A stretch of 64,000 bases of DNA from Caballeronia terrestris (GTDB taxonomy: Bacteria > Pseudomonadota > Gammaproteobacteria > Burkholderiales > Burkholderiaceae): the NCBI RefSeq assembly GCF_001544515.1, contig NZ_FCOL02000020.1, forward strand, positions 54,389 through 118,388. Reading direction: 5' to 3'. The notes beneath the pieces were generated by a model that had not been told where the DNA came from, ran no database searches, and saw nothing but the letters and a program-made list of their open reading frames with translations. This document shows, piece after piece, positions 36,866-45,811 of the stretch (position 1 is its first letter; the number at the start of each line of letters is the position of its first letter). The position numbers and the translations under genes are program-made.

Positions 36866-39361
36866 ATGGACGACTCCCCCACCAACGCCTCGCCCTGCTC
36901 CGATCCTGCGCGCAGTGGTCTGGATCGTGGCTCGCTGCAACGCGGCATCCTCGACAACCTCATCTGCCTGCAAGGCCGTTACCCCGGCGTCGCGACGCCG
37001 CACGACTGGTACATGGCATTCGCCTACACCGTGCGCGACCGGCTGCTCGCGCGGTGGGTGGCATCGGCGCATACCTACCTTTCGCGTGAGGTGCGGATCG
37101 CTTGTTATCTCTCGGCCGAGTTTCTGATCGGTCCGCAGCTCGGCAACAATCTGGTGAACCTCGGCCTCGAAACGGAGGCACGCGCGGCCTTGCAGGCGCT
37201 CGATCAGGATCTCGACGCACTGCTTGCGCTGGAAGAGGAACCCGGCCTCGGCAATGGCGGGCTGGGGCGGCTTGCCGCCTGTTACATGGACTCGCTGGCG
37301 ACGCTTGAAATACCCGCAATCGGCTACGGCATTCGATACGAATTCGGCATCTTCGACCAGGAGATTCGCGACGGCTGGCAGGTGGAAGTCACCGACAAGT
37401 GGCTGCAAAAAGGCAACGCATGGGAGATCGTGCGGCCTGACGTGAGCTTCTATGTCGGCTTCGGCGGGCACACCGAAAACGAGACCGATGAGCAGGGTCA
37501 CCTGCGCGTGCGCTGGATACCGACGCGTCAGGTCAAGGGCGTCGCATGCGACATGCCGATGCAGGGCTATCTCGTCTCCACATGCAACACCTTGAGGCTG
37601 TGGAAGAGCGAGGCGGTTGAATCGTTCGACCTCAAGGACTTCAACGCCGGCGACTACTATCAGGCCGTGCAGGAGAAGGTGATATCCGAAACGCTATCCA
37701 AGGTGCTCTATCCGAACGACGAGCCTGAATCCGGAAAGCGCCTGCGTCTCGCGCAACAGTACTTCTTCGTTTCCTGTTCGTTGCAGGACATGCTGCGGCT
37801 GCTCAAGCTGAAGGGCAAGCCGGTGAATCGCTTCGGCGAAGTCTTTGCGGCGCAGTTGAACGACACGCACCCGTCCATCGCCGTCGCGGAGCTGATGCGC
37901 TTGCTCGTCGACGAGCGGCAACTGCCATGGGATGAAGCGTGGGAAATCACGCGATCCACGTTCGCCTATACGAACCATACGTTGTTGCCCGAAGCGCTCG
38001 AAACCTGGGGACTGCCGCTCTTTCAAAGACTGCTGCCGCGCTTGCTCGAAATCATCTACGAGATCAATCGCCGCTTCCTGGACGAGATCCGTCAGCGCTT
38101 TCCGGGCGATGATGAGCGCGTAAAACGAATGTCCCTCATCGACGAAGCCGGCGACAGGAAAGTGCGCATGGCGAACCTCGCGACGATCGGCAGCCATGCC
38201 GTCAATGGTGTGGCCGCGTTGCATTCCGAATTGCTGAAGCAGACTGTCATGCGCGATTTCGCGGACGTGTGGCCCGATCGGTTCTGCAACGTGACGAACG
38301 GCGTGACGCCGCGCCGCTTCATGACGCTGAGCAATCCGGGCCTCGCCCGTCTCCTTGACGAGACGATCGGCTCAGGATGGGTCACCGATCTCACGCGACT
38401 CAAGGCCCTGGAAGCGCACGCCGACGACGCGTCATTCCAGGACCGGTGGCAAAAGGTCAAGCAGTCGAACAAGGAGGCGCTGGCGCGGCTGATTCAAGAG
38501 AGGACAGATATCGTCGTCGATCCAGCTGCATTGTTCGATATTCAGGTCAAGCGCATCCACGAGTACAAGCGACAGCATCTGAACGCGCTATACATCATCG
38601 GTCTCTATCAGCGTTTGCGACGTGATCCCCGGCTTGCTGGCGCGCCGCGCTGCTTCGTGTTCGGCGGAAAGGCGGCGCCGGGTTATGCGATGGCAAAGCT
38701 CATCATTCGGCTGATCACGGGCGTGGCCGAAGTCGTGAATGACGATCCGCAGATTGGCGGGCGGTTGAAGGTGGTGTTCTTCCCGGACTTCAACGTGAAG
38801 AACGCGCACAGCGTCTATCCCGCTGCGGACCTGTCCGAGCAGATCTCGACGGCGGGCAAGGAGGCATCGGGTACGGGCAACATGAAGTTCATGATGAACG
38901 GCGCGCTGACGATCGGAACGCTCGATGGAGCGAACGTCGAGATCCGCGAGGAAGTGGGCGCGGAGAACTTCTTCCTGTTCGGACTTTCGGCCGCGCAGGT
39001 CGAGCAGGTCAAGCGCGAAGGATATCGTCCGGCGGAGCGGGCGCAAGCGGACGACGGCTTGCGGGAAGTGCTGGACCTCATCGCCAGCGGACACTTCTCG
39101 CGCGGTGATCCGGATGTGTTCCGTCCGCTCGTCGATAACCTGCTGCATGCCGATCCGTTCCTGGTGCTCGCGGATTATGCCGATTACGTCGCGTGCCAGG
39201 ATCGCGTGAGCGCGGCCTGGCACGACACGCGGCGATGGACGCGCATGTCGATCCTGAATACGGCACGCTCGGGCAAGTTCTCTTCGGATCGCGCAATCAG
39301 AGAATATTGCGAACGCATCTGGAAGACCCCCGCCGTGAGGATCACTCTTGCCCGATCCTGA
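36866..39361 (+). CDS. glgP: Glycogen/starch/maltodextrin phosphorylase (GT35)
   Basis: 831 residues from the ATG at 36866 (GAGGG eight bases upstream); ATGs at 36797 and 36830 lack ribosome sites. PLP-binding region is EASGTGNMKFMMNGALTIGT; other signatures include EEEPGLGNGGLGRLAACYMDS and DIQVKRIHEYKRQHLNA. It phosphorolyses alpha-1,4-glucan to glucose-1-phosphate. No glgA/B/C/X genes are in this window, so it works on glycogen made elsewhere. Followed 37 bases later by a small membrane protein gene; probably an operon. Confidence 0.96.
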   Translation: MDDSPTNASPCSDPARSGLDRGSLQRGILDNLICLQGRYPGVATPHDWYMAFAYTVRDRLLARWVASAHTYLSREVRIACYLSAEFLIGPQLGNNLVNLGLETEARAALQALDQDLDALLALEEEPGLGNGGLGRLAACYMDSLATLEIPAIGYGIRYEFGIFDQEIRDGWQVEVTDKWLQKGNAWEIVRPDVSFYVGFGGHTENETDEQGHLRVRWIPTRQVKGVACDMPMQGYLVSTCNTLRLWKSEAVESFDLKDFNAGDYYQAVQEKVISETLSKVLYPNDEPESGKRLRLAQQYFFVSCSLQDMLRLLKLKGKPVNRFGEVFAAQLNDTHPSIAVAELMRLLVDERQLPWDEAWEITRSTFAYTNHTLLPEALETWGLPLFQRLLPRLLEIIYEINRRFLDEIRQRFPGDDERVKRMSLIDEAGDRKVRMANLATIGSHAVNGVAALHSELLKQTVMRDFADVWPDRFCNVTNGVTPRRFMTLSNPGLARLLDETIGSGWVTDLTRLKALEAHADDASFQDRWQKVKQSNKEALARLIQERTDIVVDPAALFDIQVKRIHEYKRQHLNALYIIGLYQRLRRDPRLAGAPRCFVFGGKAAPGYAMAKLIIRLITGVAEVVNDDPQIGGRLKVVFFPDFNVKNAHSVYPAADLSEQISTAGKEASGTGNMKFMMNGALTIGTLDGANVEIREEVGAENFFLFGLSAAQVEQVKREGYRPAERAQADDGLREVLDLIASGHFSRGDPDVFRPLVDNLLHADPFLVLADYADYVACQDRVSAAWHDTRRWTRMSILNTARSGKFSSDRAIREYCERIWKTPAVRITLARS

Positions 39362-39398
39362 GTGCGAATTGGCCGCGTATTGAGGAGGGTATCGAGCG

Positions 39399-40079
39399 AT
39401 GTCAGTGAGCAAGTCACCACGCGTGGATGAATCCGAAACACGAGAGCCTGTGCTCGATACGGTCGATCGGGTCTCGGAGTTGTGCTTCGGGCTGTTCATG
39501 GCGTTGACGTTCGTCGGCACGGTATCGGCGGCGACGAGCGGCGGGGATGCCGGGCGAAAGATGCTCTACACGGCGCTGGGCTGCAACCTCGCATGGGGGC
39601 TCGCCGACGCCGTCATGTACCTGATACGTACGCTCACGAATCGCGGAAGGCGGCTCTCACTCGCGCTTGCCGTCAGGAACGAGCCCGATCCCGCGGCCGG
39701 CGTGCGCGCGCTGCGCGACGCCTTGCCCAAGTCGCTGAGGGCGCTGGTCACCGACGCTGAACTCGAACCCGTCCGCAGACGCCTCGCCGAGGCCGAGGGC
39801 TTACCCGACCGACCACGCTTCGTCCGTGACGACTTCGTCGCGGCCGCCGGCATCTTCACGATCATCGTCCTCTCGACGTTCCCGGTTGCCGTGCCGTTCG
39901 TCGTCATCGGGCACGTTCCGACCGCCTTGCTCGTTTCGCGAGTGCTCACGCTTGCGATGCTGCTCGGCTGTGGCCTCGCCCTCGGAAGCTATGCCGGCTG
40001 GGGCGGCTGGAAGGCGGGTTTCGCGATGGTCGTGCTGGGCGTCCTGCTGACGATGGCGATCATCGCGTTGGGCGGTTGA
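39399..40079 (+). CDS. Small integral membrane protein, VIT/CCC1-like
   Basis: 226 residues; GAGGAGGG upstream. About five transmembrane segments: ELCFGLFMALTFVGTVSAA, the ALGCNLAWGLADAVMYLI segment, then after a polar loop with many Arg/Glu three more at the C-terminus (IFTIIVLSTFPVAVPFVV; LTLAMLLGCGLALGSYAGW; FAMVVLGVLLTMAIIAL). The pattern resembles VIT1/CCC1-type cation transporters, but the metal motifs are not clear. Probably co-transcribed with glgP; function uncertain. Confidence 0.7.
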   Translation: MSVSKSPRVDESETREPVLDTVDRVSELCFGLFMALTFVGTVSAATSGGDAGRKMLYTALGCNLAWGLADAVMYLIRTLTNRGRRLSLALAVRNEPDPAAGVRALRDALPKSLRALVTDAELEPVRRRLAEAEGLPDRPRFVRDDFVAAAGIFTIIVLSTFPVAVPFVVIGHVPTALLVSRVLTLAMLLGCGLALGSYAGWGGWKAGFAMVVLGVLLTMAIIALGG

Positions 40080-40105
40080 TCGGCGTATGAAGCGGCAATC
40101 AGCCG

Positions 40106-40975
40106 TCATCGCCCCTTCCACGGTACCAGTCGCCGCTCCAGCACCCGCATGCCGAAGTCGAAGACCCACGCGATCAAACCAATCAGCACGATCCCCATCA
40201 CCACGACGTCGGTGCGCAGAAAGCTCGACGCATTAAGCACCATCTGCCCGAGTCCCGCGGTCGCGGCGACCATCTCCGCCGCGACGAGCGTCGTCCAGCC
40301 GAAGCCGACCGCGATGCGCAATCCGGTCAGAATCTCGGGCAGCGCGGCGGGCAGCACCACGTGCCAGACCACCTGCCGGAAGTTTGCGCCGAGCGACCAC
40401 GCGGCATTCACCTGCTCGGCGGTCGCGCTCTTCACGCCGGCCCGCGCGGCCATCGCGATCGGCGCGAAGCAGGCAAGCCAGATCACGACGATCTTCGCGG
40501 TCTCGTCGATGCCGAACCAGATTACGACGAGCGGCAGGTAAGCCAGCGGCGGCAGCGGCCGATAGAACTCGAGCGGCGGATCGAGCACGCCGCGCGCGAT
40601 CCGGCTGACGCCCATCAGGATGCCGATGGGCACCGCCGTCACGACGGCGAGAGCAAAGGCACCGAACACACGAAGCGCGCTCCAGAGCAGATGCTCGGAC
40701 AGCGGCAGGCCGCCCTGAAGGCGCCCGTGCACGGCATCGACGAAGGCGCGCCATACGGCCTCGGGCGAGGGCAGAAAGAGCGGCGGCAGCCAGTGGAAAT
40801 GCGTCGCGGCCCACCAGAGCGCGGCGAGCGCCACGACGCATGCGATGCTCGGCACGGCCGTCGGACCGGCGCCCGGCATGCCGCGATAGCGCCTGCCGCG
40901 TCTCGGGCGGCCAGCGCGAGGTTTAGTGGTTGTCGCCGCATGCGGCAACGGCGCGTCCTGAACGGATTCCGTCAC
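40106..40975 (-). CDS. tauC: Taurine/sulfonate ABC transporter permease TauC
   Basis: 289 residues from the GTG at 40975, which overlaps the tauB stop (GTGA); the longer open frame to 41026 is unlikely. Six membrane segments and the SsuC/TauC signatures [20 protein letters not shown] and [19 protein letters not shown]. An Arg/Pro-rich N-terminal extension of about 35 residues precedes the first helix. Last gene of the tauABC operon; no tauD follows. Confidence 0.93.
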   Translation of the reverse strand: MTESVQDAPLPHAATTTKPRAGRPRRGRRYRGMPGAGPTAVPSIACVVALAALWWAATHFHWLPPLFLPSPEAVWRAFVDAVHGRLQGGLPLSEHLLWSALRVFGAFALAVVTAVPIGILMGVSRIARGVLDPPLEFYRPLPPLAYLPLVVIWFGIDETAKIVVIWLACFAPIAMAARAGVKSATAEQVNAAWSLGANFRQVVWHVVLPAALPEILTGLRIAVGFGWTTLVAAEMVAATAGLGQMVLNASSFLRTDVVVMGIVLIGLIAWVFDFGMRVLERRLVPWKGR

Positions 40976-41751
40976 ACGGCCTCCGTCACGGGACGATGCA
41001 GACGGCGCGTCAGACGCTCGCGCCATTCGATGAACGCCGGCGACGACTTGACCGCGCGCGCATCGCGATCACGCACGTATTCGCGCGAGAACGGCAATTC
41101 GTGCACCTCTTCGATGCGGCCCGGACCCGGCGTCATCAAGACGAGCCGCGTCGCCAGGAAGAGCGCCTCCTCGACGCTGTGCGTGATGAAGAACACCGTC
41201 TTGCCCGTGCGCGCCCAGACATCGAGCACGAGTTCCTGCACGTTTTCGCGCGTGAGGGCGTCGAGCGCGCCCATCGGTTCGTCCATCAGCAGCACTTCGG
41301 GATCGCTCGCGAGCGCGCGCGCGATCCCCACGCGCTGCTGCATCCCGCCCGACAACGCATAGACCTTCGCATGCTCGTGCTGCGCGAGGCCGACGAGCGC
41401 GAGCGTGCGACGCGCGATCTCGTGGCGCTTCGCCCGGCTGACGCCGCGAAAGCGCAAACCGAGCGCGACGTTGTCTAGCACGTCGAGCCACGGCATCAGC
41501 GCGTGCTTCTGGAACACCACGCCACGCTCCGCGCCCGGCCCGATGATCGGCTCGCCGTTGAGCGACGCAGCGCCCTCGGTCGGTTCGAGAAAGCCGGCGA
41601 GGCAGTTCAGCAGCGTGGTCTTTCCGCATCCCGACGCACCGAGCGCGACGACGAACTCGCCGCTGCCGATCTGCAGATCGACACCTTCGAGCGCGGGCGT
41701 GCTCGCGCCTTCGTAGGTCACGCCGAGATTGCGGATGGACAGCGACGTCAT
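40972..41751 (-). CDS. tauB: Taurine/sulfonate ABC transporter ATP-binding protein TauB
   Basis: 259 residues from the ATG at 41751, overlapping the tauA stop (ATGA). Walker [10 protein letters not shown], signature [15 protein letters not shown], Walker [14 protein letters not shown]-loop [11 protein letters not shown]. The last part ([20 protein letters not shown]) is TauB-like. It energises the TauC permease. The frame is open upstream but only as antisense or shadow sequence. Confidence 0.94.
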   Translation of the reverse strand: MTSLSIRNLGVTYEGASTPALEGVDLQIGSGEFVVALGASGCGKTTLLNCLAGFLEPTEGAASLNGEPIIGPGAERGVVFQKHALMPWLDVLDNVALGLRFRGVSRAKRHEIARRTLALVGLAQHEHAKVYALSGGMQQRVGIARALASDPEVLLMDEPMGALDALTRENVQELVLDVWARTGKTVFFITHSVEEALFLATRLVLMTPGPGRIEEVHELPFSREYVRDRDARAVKSSPAFIEWRERLTRRLHRPVTEAV

Positions 41752-42785
41752 TTCGCGGCCTGCTGCGCGAAGCGCGGATCGACGCCGGTCGAATAGTCCG
41801 CAAGCACGTTCTGGATCGTGCCCTGCTGCTTGAGGAACTGTGCGGTCGCCGTCAGCGATTTCGCGGCGCCCGATTGCTGGCCGCCGCCGAGCCAGGTCGG
41901 CGATGCCTGTTCGCCCGCGGTCGGGAATGCGTAGAGCGCGAGGCTTGCGGGGACGTCGGCCGGCGCGGCGCCCGACTCCTGCGCGACCGCCTGCACCTGC
42001 TTCGAGCCGGCGGTCCAGTCGGCTTTGTGATCGCGATACTGCGCATCGGTATCGGCGAGCACTTTCACGAAGCCGGCGAGGAACGCGGGATTGTCCTGCG
42101 CGAACTTGCGCGACGCGACGATACCGTCGAAGGTCGCCTTGCCGGTGTCCTTCGCCACTTCGCCGGACGTGATCAAGACCTTGCCGTTCTGCTTGACCTT
42201 GGCGAGCACCGGGTCCCAGATGTAGGTCGCGTCGATGTTGCCGCGCTCCCACGCCGCGGCTACTTCGGGCGGCCGCAGATTGACGATCTTCACCGACGAC
42301 GGATCGACACCCGCCTGCTGCAGCGCGACGAGCGCATGGAAATGCGACGTCGACACATACGGCACGCCGAGCGTCTTGCCCTTCAGGTCAGCGAGCTTCG
42401 TGACGCCCGAGCCATTGCGCACGACGAGCGCTTCGGCGTCGTTGATGTTGTCGAGGATCCAGAAGAGCGACAGGTCGACGCCTTGCGACAGTCCGGCTGC
42501 GATCGGACTCGAGCCCGCTTCACCAACCTGGATCGAGCCCGAAGCGAGCGCGCGGATCACGTCGGCGCCGCTGCCGAGCTTGCGGTAGGTGACCTTGTAG
42601 CCGGTGGCTTTCTCGACGGCGCCGCTCGCCTGCGCATAGCGCCACGGCACCACCATGTCCTGATAGCCGATGACGACCTCGCGCGTTTCCGCCTGCGTCG
42701 CAGGGGATGTGAAAGCGAGCATGGCGGCGACGGCAAGCGATGCGCTGGCGATCGGAAGGCGCAGAAGTCGAACGATGTGATTCAT
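41748..42785 (-). CDS. tauA: Taurine-binding periplasmic protein TauA
   Basis: 345 residues; signal peptide ends at [10 protein letters not shown]. Mature sequence has the TauA pattern: [61 protein letters not shown]. It captures taurine or a related sulfonate for import as a sulfur source. It diverges from the rhodanese-encapsulin operon; the 294-base gap carries palindromic elements that may coordinate both. Confidence 0.93.
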   Translation of the reverse strand: MNHIVRLLRLPIASASLAVAAMLAFTSPATQAETREVVIGYQDMVVPWRYAQASGAVEKATGYKVTYRKLGSGADVIRALASGSIQVGEAGSSPIAAGLSQGVDLSLFWILDNINDAEALVVRNGSGVTKLADLKGKTLGVPYVSTSHFHALVALQQAGVDPSSVKIVNLRPPEVAAAWERGNIDATYIWDPVLAKVKQNGKVLITSGEVAKDTGKATFDGIVASRKFAQDNPAFLAGFVKVLADTDAQYRDHKADWTAGSKQVQAVAQESGAAPADVPASLALYAFPTAGEQASPTWLGGGQQSGAAKSLTATAQFLKQQGTIQNVLADYSTGVDPRFAQQAAK

Positions 42786-43079
42786 GGAGCGTGTGAAATG
42801 GTCGTTGTGAAGCTTCCGACTATAGGCACTTCGCGTGCCGCGCCTTCTAACGATTTATGCGTAGCAAATGACGCGCACGCAGGTTTTTCTTTCATCGGGT
42901 AAATGCTCATGCGCTGAAAGCCAGGCGTAACGCCACGCGGCTTCTATGCAAATGACATTTGCTTGGTTTGCCTTTGCGCTCATGTCTCGCATCATCGTCG
43001 GTGATGGCTATAGACGGTTGCGTTTCGTCAGACGACTGTCGGAGCCATCGCTTCTGGACGAAACGAAAACGGAGACGTC
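42786..43079. promoter_or_regulatory. Divergent control region of tauABC and the encapsulin operon
   Basis: Contains a perfect 15-base palindrome GCAAATGACATTTGC (42948-42962) and an extra half site GCAAATGAC (42864-42872), 84 bases apart. CTATAGAC at 43008-43015 could be part of a -10 for the rhodanese gene. No CysB/Cbl site was assigned with confidence. Confidence 0.5.
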
Positions 43080-43547
43080 ATGACGCACGAAGTACAAGAA
43101 CGGGTGAGCCATCCTGTGCTCGAAGCGGCGCGAGAGGCCGCTACCGCTGCTCAATTGCCGTATGCAGGCGGTGTATCCCCGCGCGATGCCTGGGCGCTCG
43201 TGCAGGCCGGCGACGCGGTCCTGGTCGATGTGCGCACCGCCGAGGAGCGCAAGTTCGTGGGCCAGGTGCCCGATAGCGTGCACGTCGCGTGGGCCACTGG
43301 CACGAGCCTGACGCGCAACCCGCGCTTTACGCGCGAACTGGAGGCGAAAACCGGCAAGGAAACGGTCGTGCTGCTGCTGTGCCGCAGCGGCAACCGCTCG
43401 GCGGCGGCGGCCGAAGCGGCGGCGAAGGCAGGCTTCACCAATGTATTCAACGTGCGCGAGGGCTTCGAAGGCGAACTCGACGCGCATCAGCGGCGCGGCA
43501 CGCAAAACGGCTGGCGCTATCTCGGCTTGCCCTGGGTTCAGGATTAA
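43080..43547 (+). CDS. Single-domain rhodanese-like sulfurtransferase
   Basis: 155 residues. Rhodanese fold with VLVDVRTAEERKFVGQVPDS and the active-site loop LLCRSGNRSAAAAEAA, which carries the catalytic Cys that accepts persulfide sulfur. It is the first gene of the operon with serine acetyltransferase, XRE regulator, encapsulin and cysteine desulfurase, so it likely passes or releases sulfane sulfur in that pathway. No signal peptide. Confidence 0.92.
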   Translation: MTHEVQERVSHPVLEAAREAATAAQLPYAGGVSPRDAWALVQAGDAVLVDVRTAEERKFVGQVPDSVHVAWATGTSLTRNPRFTRELEAKTGKETVVLLLCRSGNRSAAAAEAAAKAGFTNVFNVREGFEGELDAHQRRGTQNGWRYLGLPWVQD

Positions 43548-43580
43548 GCGAGCAACGTTCAAACCAAAAGGACTGACACT

Positions 43581-44525
43581 GTGGCTGTATTCGACATCGA
43601 CGACATCGTCCAATCGCTTCAGACGGTCCGCCAACAATGGCGAGAGGTGCAAAAGCGCTCGCTCGAACCGGGTGGCCGCGAGCTTCCCGCGCGCGAGGCG
43701 CTTGCCGGCATCGTCGGCGCGCTGAAAGGCGCGCTCTTTCCGATGCGGCTCGGTCCGCCCGATCTGCGGCAGGAAAGCGAAAACTTCTACGTGGGTCATG
43801 CGCTCGACTTCGCGTTGCAGGGCCTCCTTGGGCAGGCGCGGCTCGAACTGCAATTTAAGGCGCGTCATCAGCCGCGCGACGATCACGCGATCGAGACACG
43901 CGCGAGCTCGGCCGTACGCGCGTTCGCAAAAACGCTGCCGCGCATCCGCAGCCTTCTCGACACTGACATTCTCGCGGCGTATCAGGGCGATCCGGCAGCG
44001 GGCAGCGTCGACGAAGTGCTGCTGTGCTATCCCGGCATTCTCGTGATGATTCACCATCGCATCGCGCACGAGTTGTATCGGCTCGACTTGCCGCTGCTCG
44101 CGCGGATCGTCGCGGAGATCGCGCACAGTGAAACCGGCATCGACATTCATCCGGGCGCGCGCATCGGAGGGGGATTCTTCATCGATCACGGGACGGGCGT
44201 GGTGATCGGCGAGACGACGGTCATCGGCGACCGGGTGCGCATCTATCAGGCGGTGACGCTCGGCGCGAAGCGCTTTCCGCGTGATGCGGAAGGTCATCTT
44301 GAGAAAGGGCTCGCGCGCCATCCGATCGTCGAGGACGACGTCGTCATCTATGCGGGCGCGACGATCCTCGGGCGCGTCACGCTCGGCCAGGGCGCGGTGA
44401 TCGGCGGCAACGTGTGGCTCACGCACGATGTCGCGCCCGGCAGTTCCATCACGCAGGCGCTGTCGCAAAGCGGCGAGGCAGGCGCGCGCGTCCATGCGCT
44501 GCGATCCGAGCACGTCGCGCGATGA
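43581..44525 (+). CDS. Serine O-acetyltransferase (EpsC/CysE-like, left-handed beta-helix)
   Basis: 314 residues from a GTG (AAAAGGA upstream). N-terminal helical domain (about 1-185) then hexapeptide repeats: IDIHPGARIGGGFFIDHGTGVVIGETTVIGD, VTLGAKRFP, IYAGATILGRVTLGQGAVIGGN. Catalytic Asp/His are in the HHRIAHELYRLDLPLLARI and IDHGTGVVIGE regions. It makes O-acetylserine, the carbon skeleton for cysteine. This supplies the desulfurase's substrate route. Ends in a four-base overlap with the XRE gene. Confidence 0.93.
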   Translation: MAVFDIDDIVQSLQTVRQQWREVQKRSLEPGGRELPAREALAGIVGALKGALFPMRLGPPDLRQESENFYVGHALDFALQGLLGQARLELQFKARHQPRDDHAIETRASSAVRAFAKTLPRIRSLLDTDILAAYQGDPAAGSVDEVLLCYPGILVMIHHRIAHELYRLDLPLLARIVAEIAHSETGIDIHPGARIGGGFFIDHGTGVVIGETTVIGDRVRIYQAVTLGAKRFPRDAEGHLEKGLARHPIVEDDVVIYAGATILGRVTLGQGAVIGGNVWLTHDVAPGSSITQALSQSGEAGARVHALRSEHVAR

Positions 44526-44782
44526 GCACGCTCGTGCGCCATTTTGGCGCGACCGTGCGCGAACTGCGCGAGTCGCAGGGCTGGACGCAGGAACAACTCG
44601 CCGAACACGCGGGGTTGAACCGGTCGTACGTCGGCGAGATCGAGCGCGGCACCTGCATCGCGTCGATCGTGACGCTGGACAAGCTCGCGAAAGCACTCGA
44701 TGTGACGATGGCACGCTTGCTGGCCTCGTCTCGCCCCGGCGCGTGCGGGCTTGCAGCCGAAGCGCAAAAGAGCGAGACGTGA
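44522..44782 (+). CDS. Small XRE-family DNA-binding regulator
   Basis: 86 residues from the ATG at 44522, coupled to the acetyltransferase stop (ATGA). One helix-turn-helix of Cro/C1 type: LRESQGWTQEQLAEHAGLNRSYVGEIERG, then IVTLDKLAKALDVTMARLLA. The tail is short and has one Cys, so a sulfur or redox response is conceivable but unproven. Located just before an inverted repeat and the encapsulin gene, it is a good candidate to regulate the compartment genes. Confidence 0.88.
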   Translation: MSTLVRHFGATVRELRESQGWTQEQLAEHAGLNRSYVGEIERGTCIASIVTLDKLAKALDVTMARLLASSRPGACGLAAEAQKSET

Positions 44783-44797
44783 CGGCTATAGCATGTT

Positions 44798-44835
44798 GAA
44801 CGGCGTTTATGGCGTCGTGATAATGACGCCCGTTC
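44798..44835 (+). promoter_or_regulatory. Inverted repeat between the XRE gene and the encapsulin gene
   Basis: GAACGGCGT (44798-44806) pairs with ACGCCCGTTC (44826-44835) with one bulged base; inner bases TTAT/ATAA extend the symmetry. No T-run follows, so an operator or RNA processing element is more likely than a terminator. CTATAGAC at 44857-44864 then lies directly before the ribosome site CGGAG. Confidence 0.5.
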
Positions 44836-44878
44836 ATAAGCATTCCCGTCCTACTTCTATAGACCCCCGGAGTTTTCT

Positions 44879-45811
44879 ATGACCGCAACAGTCGGCGGAC
44901 CGACCGCGCTCGGCGATACCGCAGCACGGCAACTAGCCAACGCCACCAAGACAGTCCCGCAGCTCTCGACGATCACGCCTCGCTGGCTAACGCATCTGCT
45001 GCAGTGGGTGCCGGTCGAGGCAGGCATCTATCGGCTGAATCAGGTCAAGAATCCCGAAGCGGTGCGCGCGCTTTGCACGCAGCGCGAAGACGAGAGCATG
45101 CTGCCGCGTACCTTCGTGCCTTACGACGAAGCGCCGAGGGAGTACTTCCTTAACGCGGTGAGCACGGTGCTCGACGTTCACACGCGCGTGGCCGATCTCT
45201 ACAGTAGCCCGCACGATCAGACCAAGGAGCAGTTGCGTCTCACGATCGAGACGATCAAGGAGATTCAGGAAAGCCAGCTCATCAACAATCCGGACTACGG
45301 CCTGCTCGCGAACGTCGCGGAAGAGCAGCGCGTCTTCCCGCTGACCGGTGCGCCGACGCCCGACGATCTGGACGAGTTGCTCACACGCGTCTGGAAAGAG
45401 CCGGCATTCTTCCTGACGCATCCGCTCGCGATCGCCGCATTTGGCCGCGAGTGCACGCGCCGTGGCGTGCCGCCGCCGACCGTCAGCCTCTTCGGCTCGC
45501 AGTTCATCACGTGGCGCGGCATTCCGTTGATCCCGTCGGACAAGGTGCCGATCGCCGACGGCAAGACCAAGATCCTGCTCTTGCGCGTCGGAGACAAGCG
45601 TCAGGGCGTGGTCGGCCTGTATCAGCCGGGCGTCGCGGGCGAGCAGGGACCGGGGCTGTCGGTGCGCTTCATGGGCATCAACAACCACGCGATCGCGTCG
45701 TATCTGATCTCGCTGTACTGCTCGCTCGCAGTGCATTCGCCGGATGCTCTGGCGGTTCTGGACGACGTGGAGATTGCGAAATACCATGAGTATTCCGACA
45801 CCTACAAGTAA
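44879..45811 (+). CDS. Family 2A encapsulin shell protein (SrpI-like, HK97 fold)
   Basis: 310 residues, the usual length for family 2A shells. Recognised by overall sequence: N-terminal arm (AARQLANATKTVPQLSTITPRWLTHLLQWVPVEAGIYRLN), E-loop/P-domain segments (LLTRVWKEPAFFLTHPLAIAAFGRECTRRG; SLFGSQFITWRGIPLIPSDKVPI) and the A-domain (LSVRFMGINNHAIASYLISLYCSLAV). No cNMP-binding insertion, which separates it from family 2B. Family 2A shells form roughly 24 nm icosahedral compartments around cysteine desulfurase. The cargo gene overlaps this one by 26 bases. Confidence 0.93.
   Translation: MTATVGGPTALGDTAARQLANATKTVPQLSTITPRWLTHLLQWVPVEAGIYRLNQVKNPEAVRALCTQREDESMLPRTFVPYDEAPREYFLNAVSTVLDVHTRVADLYSSPHDQTKEQLRLTIETIKEIQESQLINNPDYGLLANVAEEQRVFPLTGAPTPDDLDELLTRVWKEPAFFLTHPLAIAAFGRECTRRGVPPPTVSLFGSQFITWRGIPLIPSDKVPIADGKTKILLLRVGDKRQGVVGLYQPGVAGEQGPGLSVRFMGINNHAIASYLISLYCSLAVHSPDALAVLDDVEIAKYHEYSDTYK

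Noticed and set aside
43008..43015. CTATAGAC as a definite shared -10 element of the rhodanese and shell genes.
   Set aside because: At 44857 the copy is only 14 bases from the shell ATG and would place the start inside the ribosome site, so a promoter role for both copies is unlikely. Recorded only as a shared octamer.
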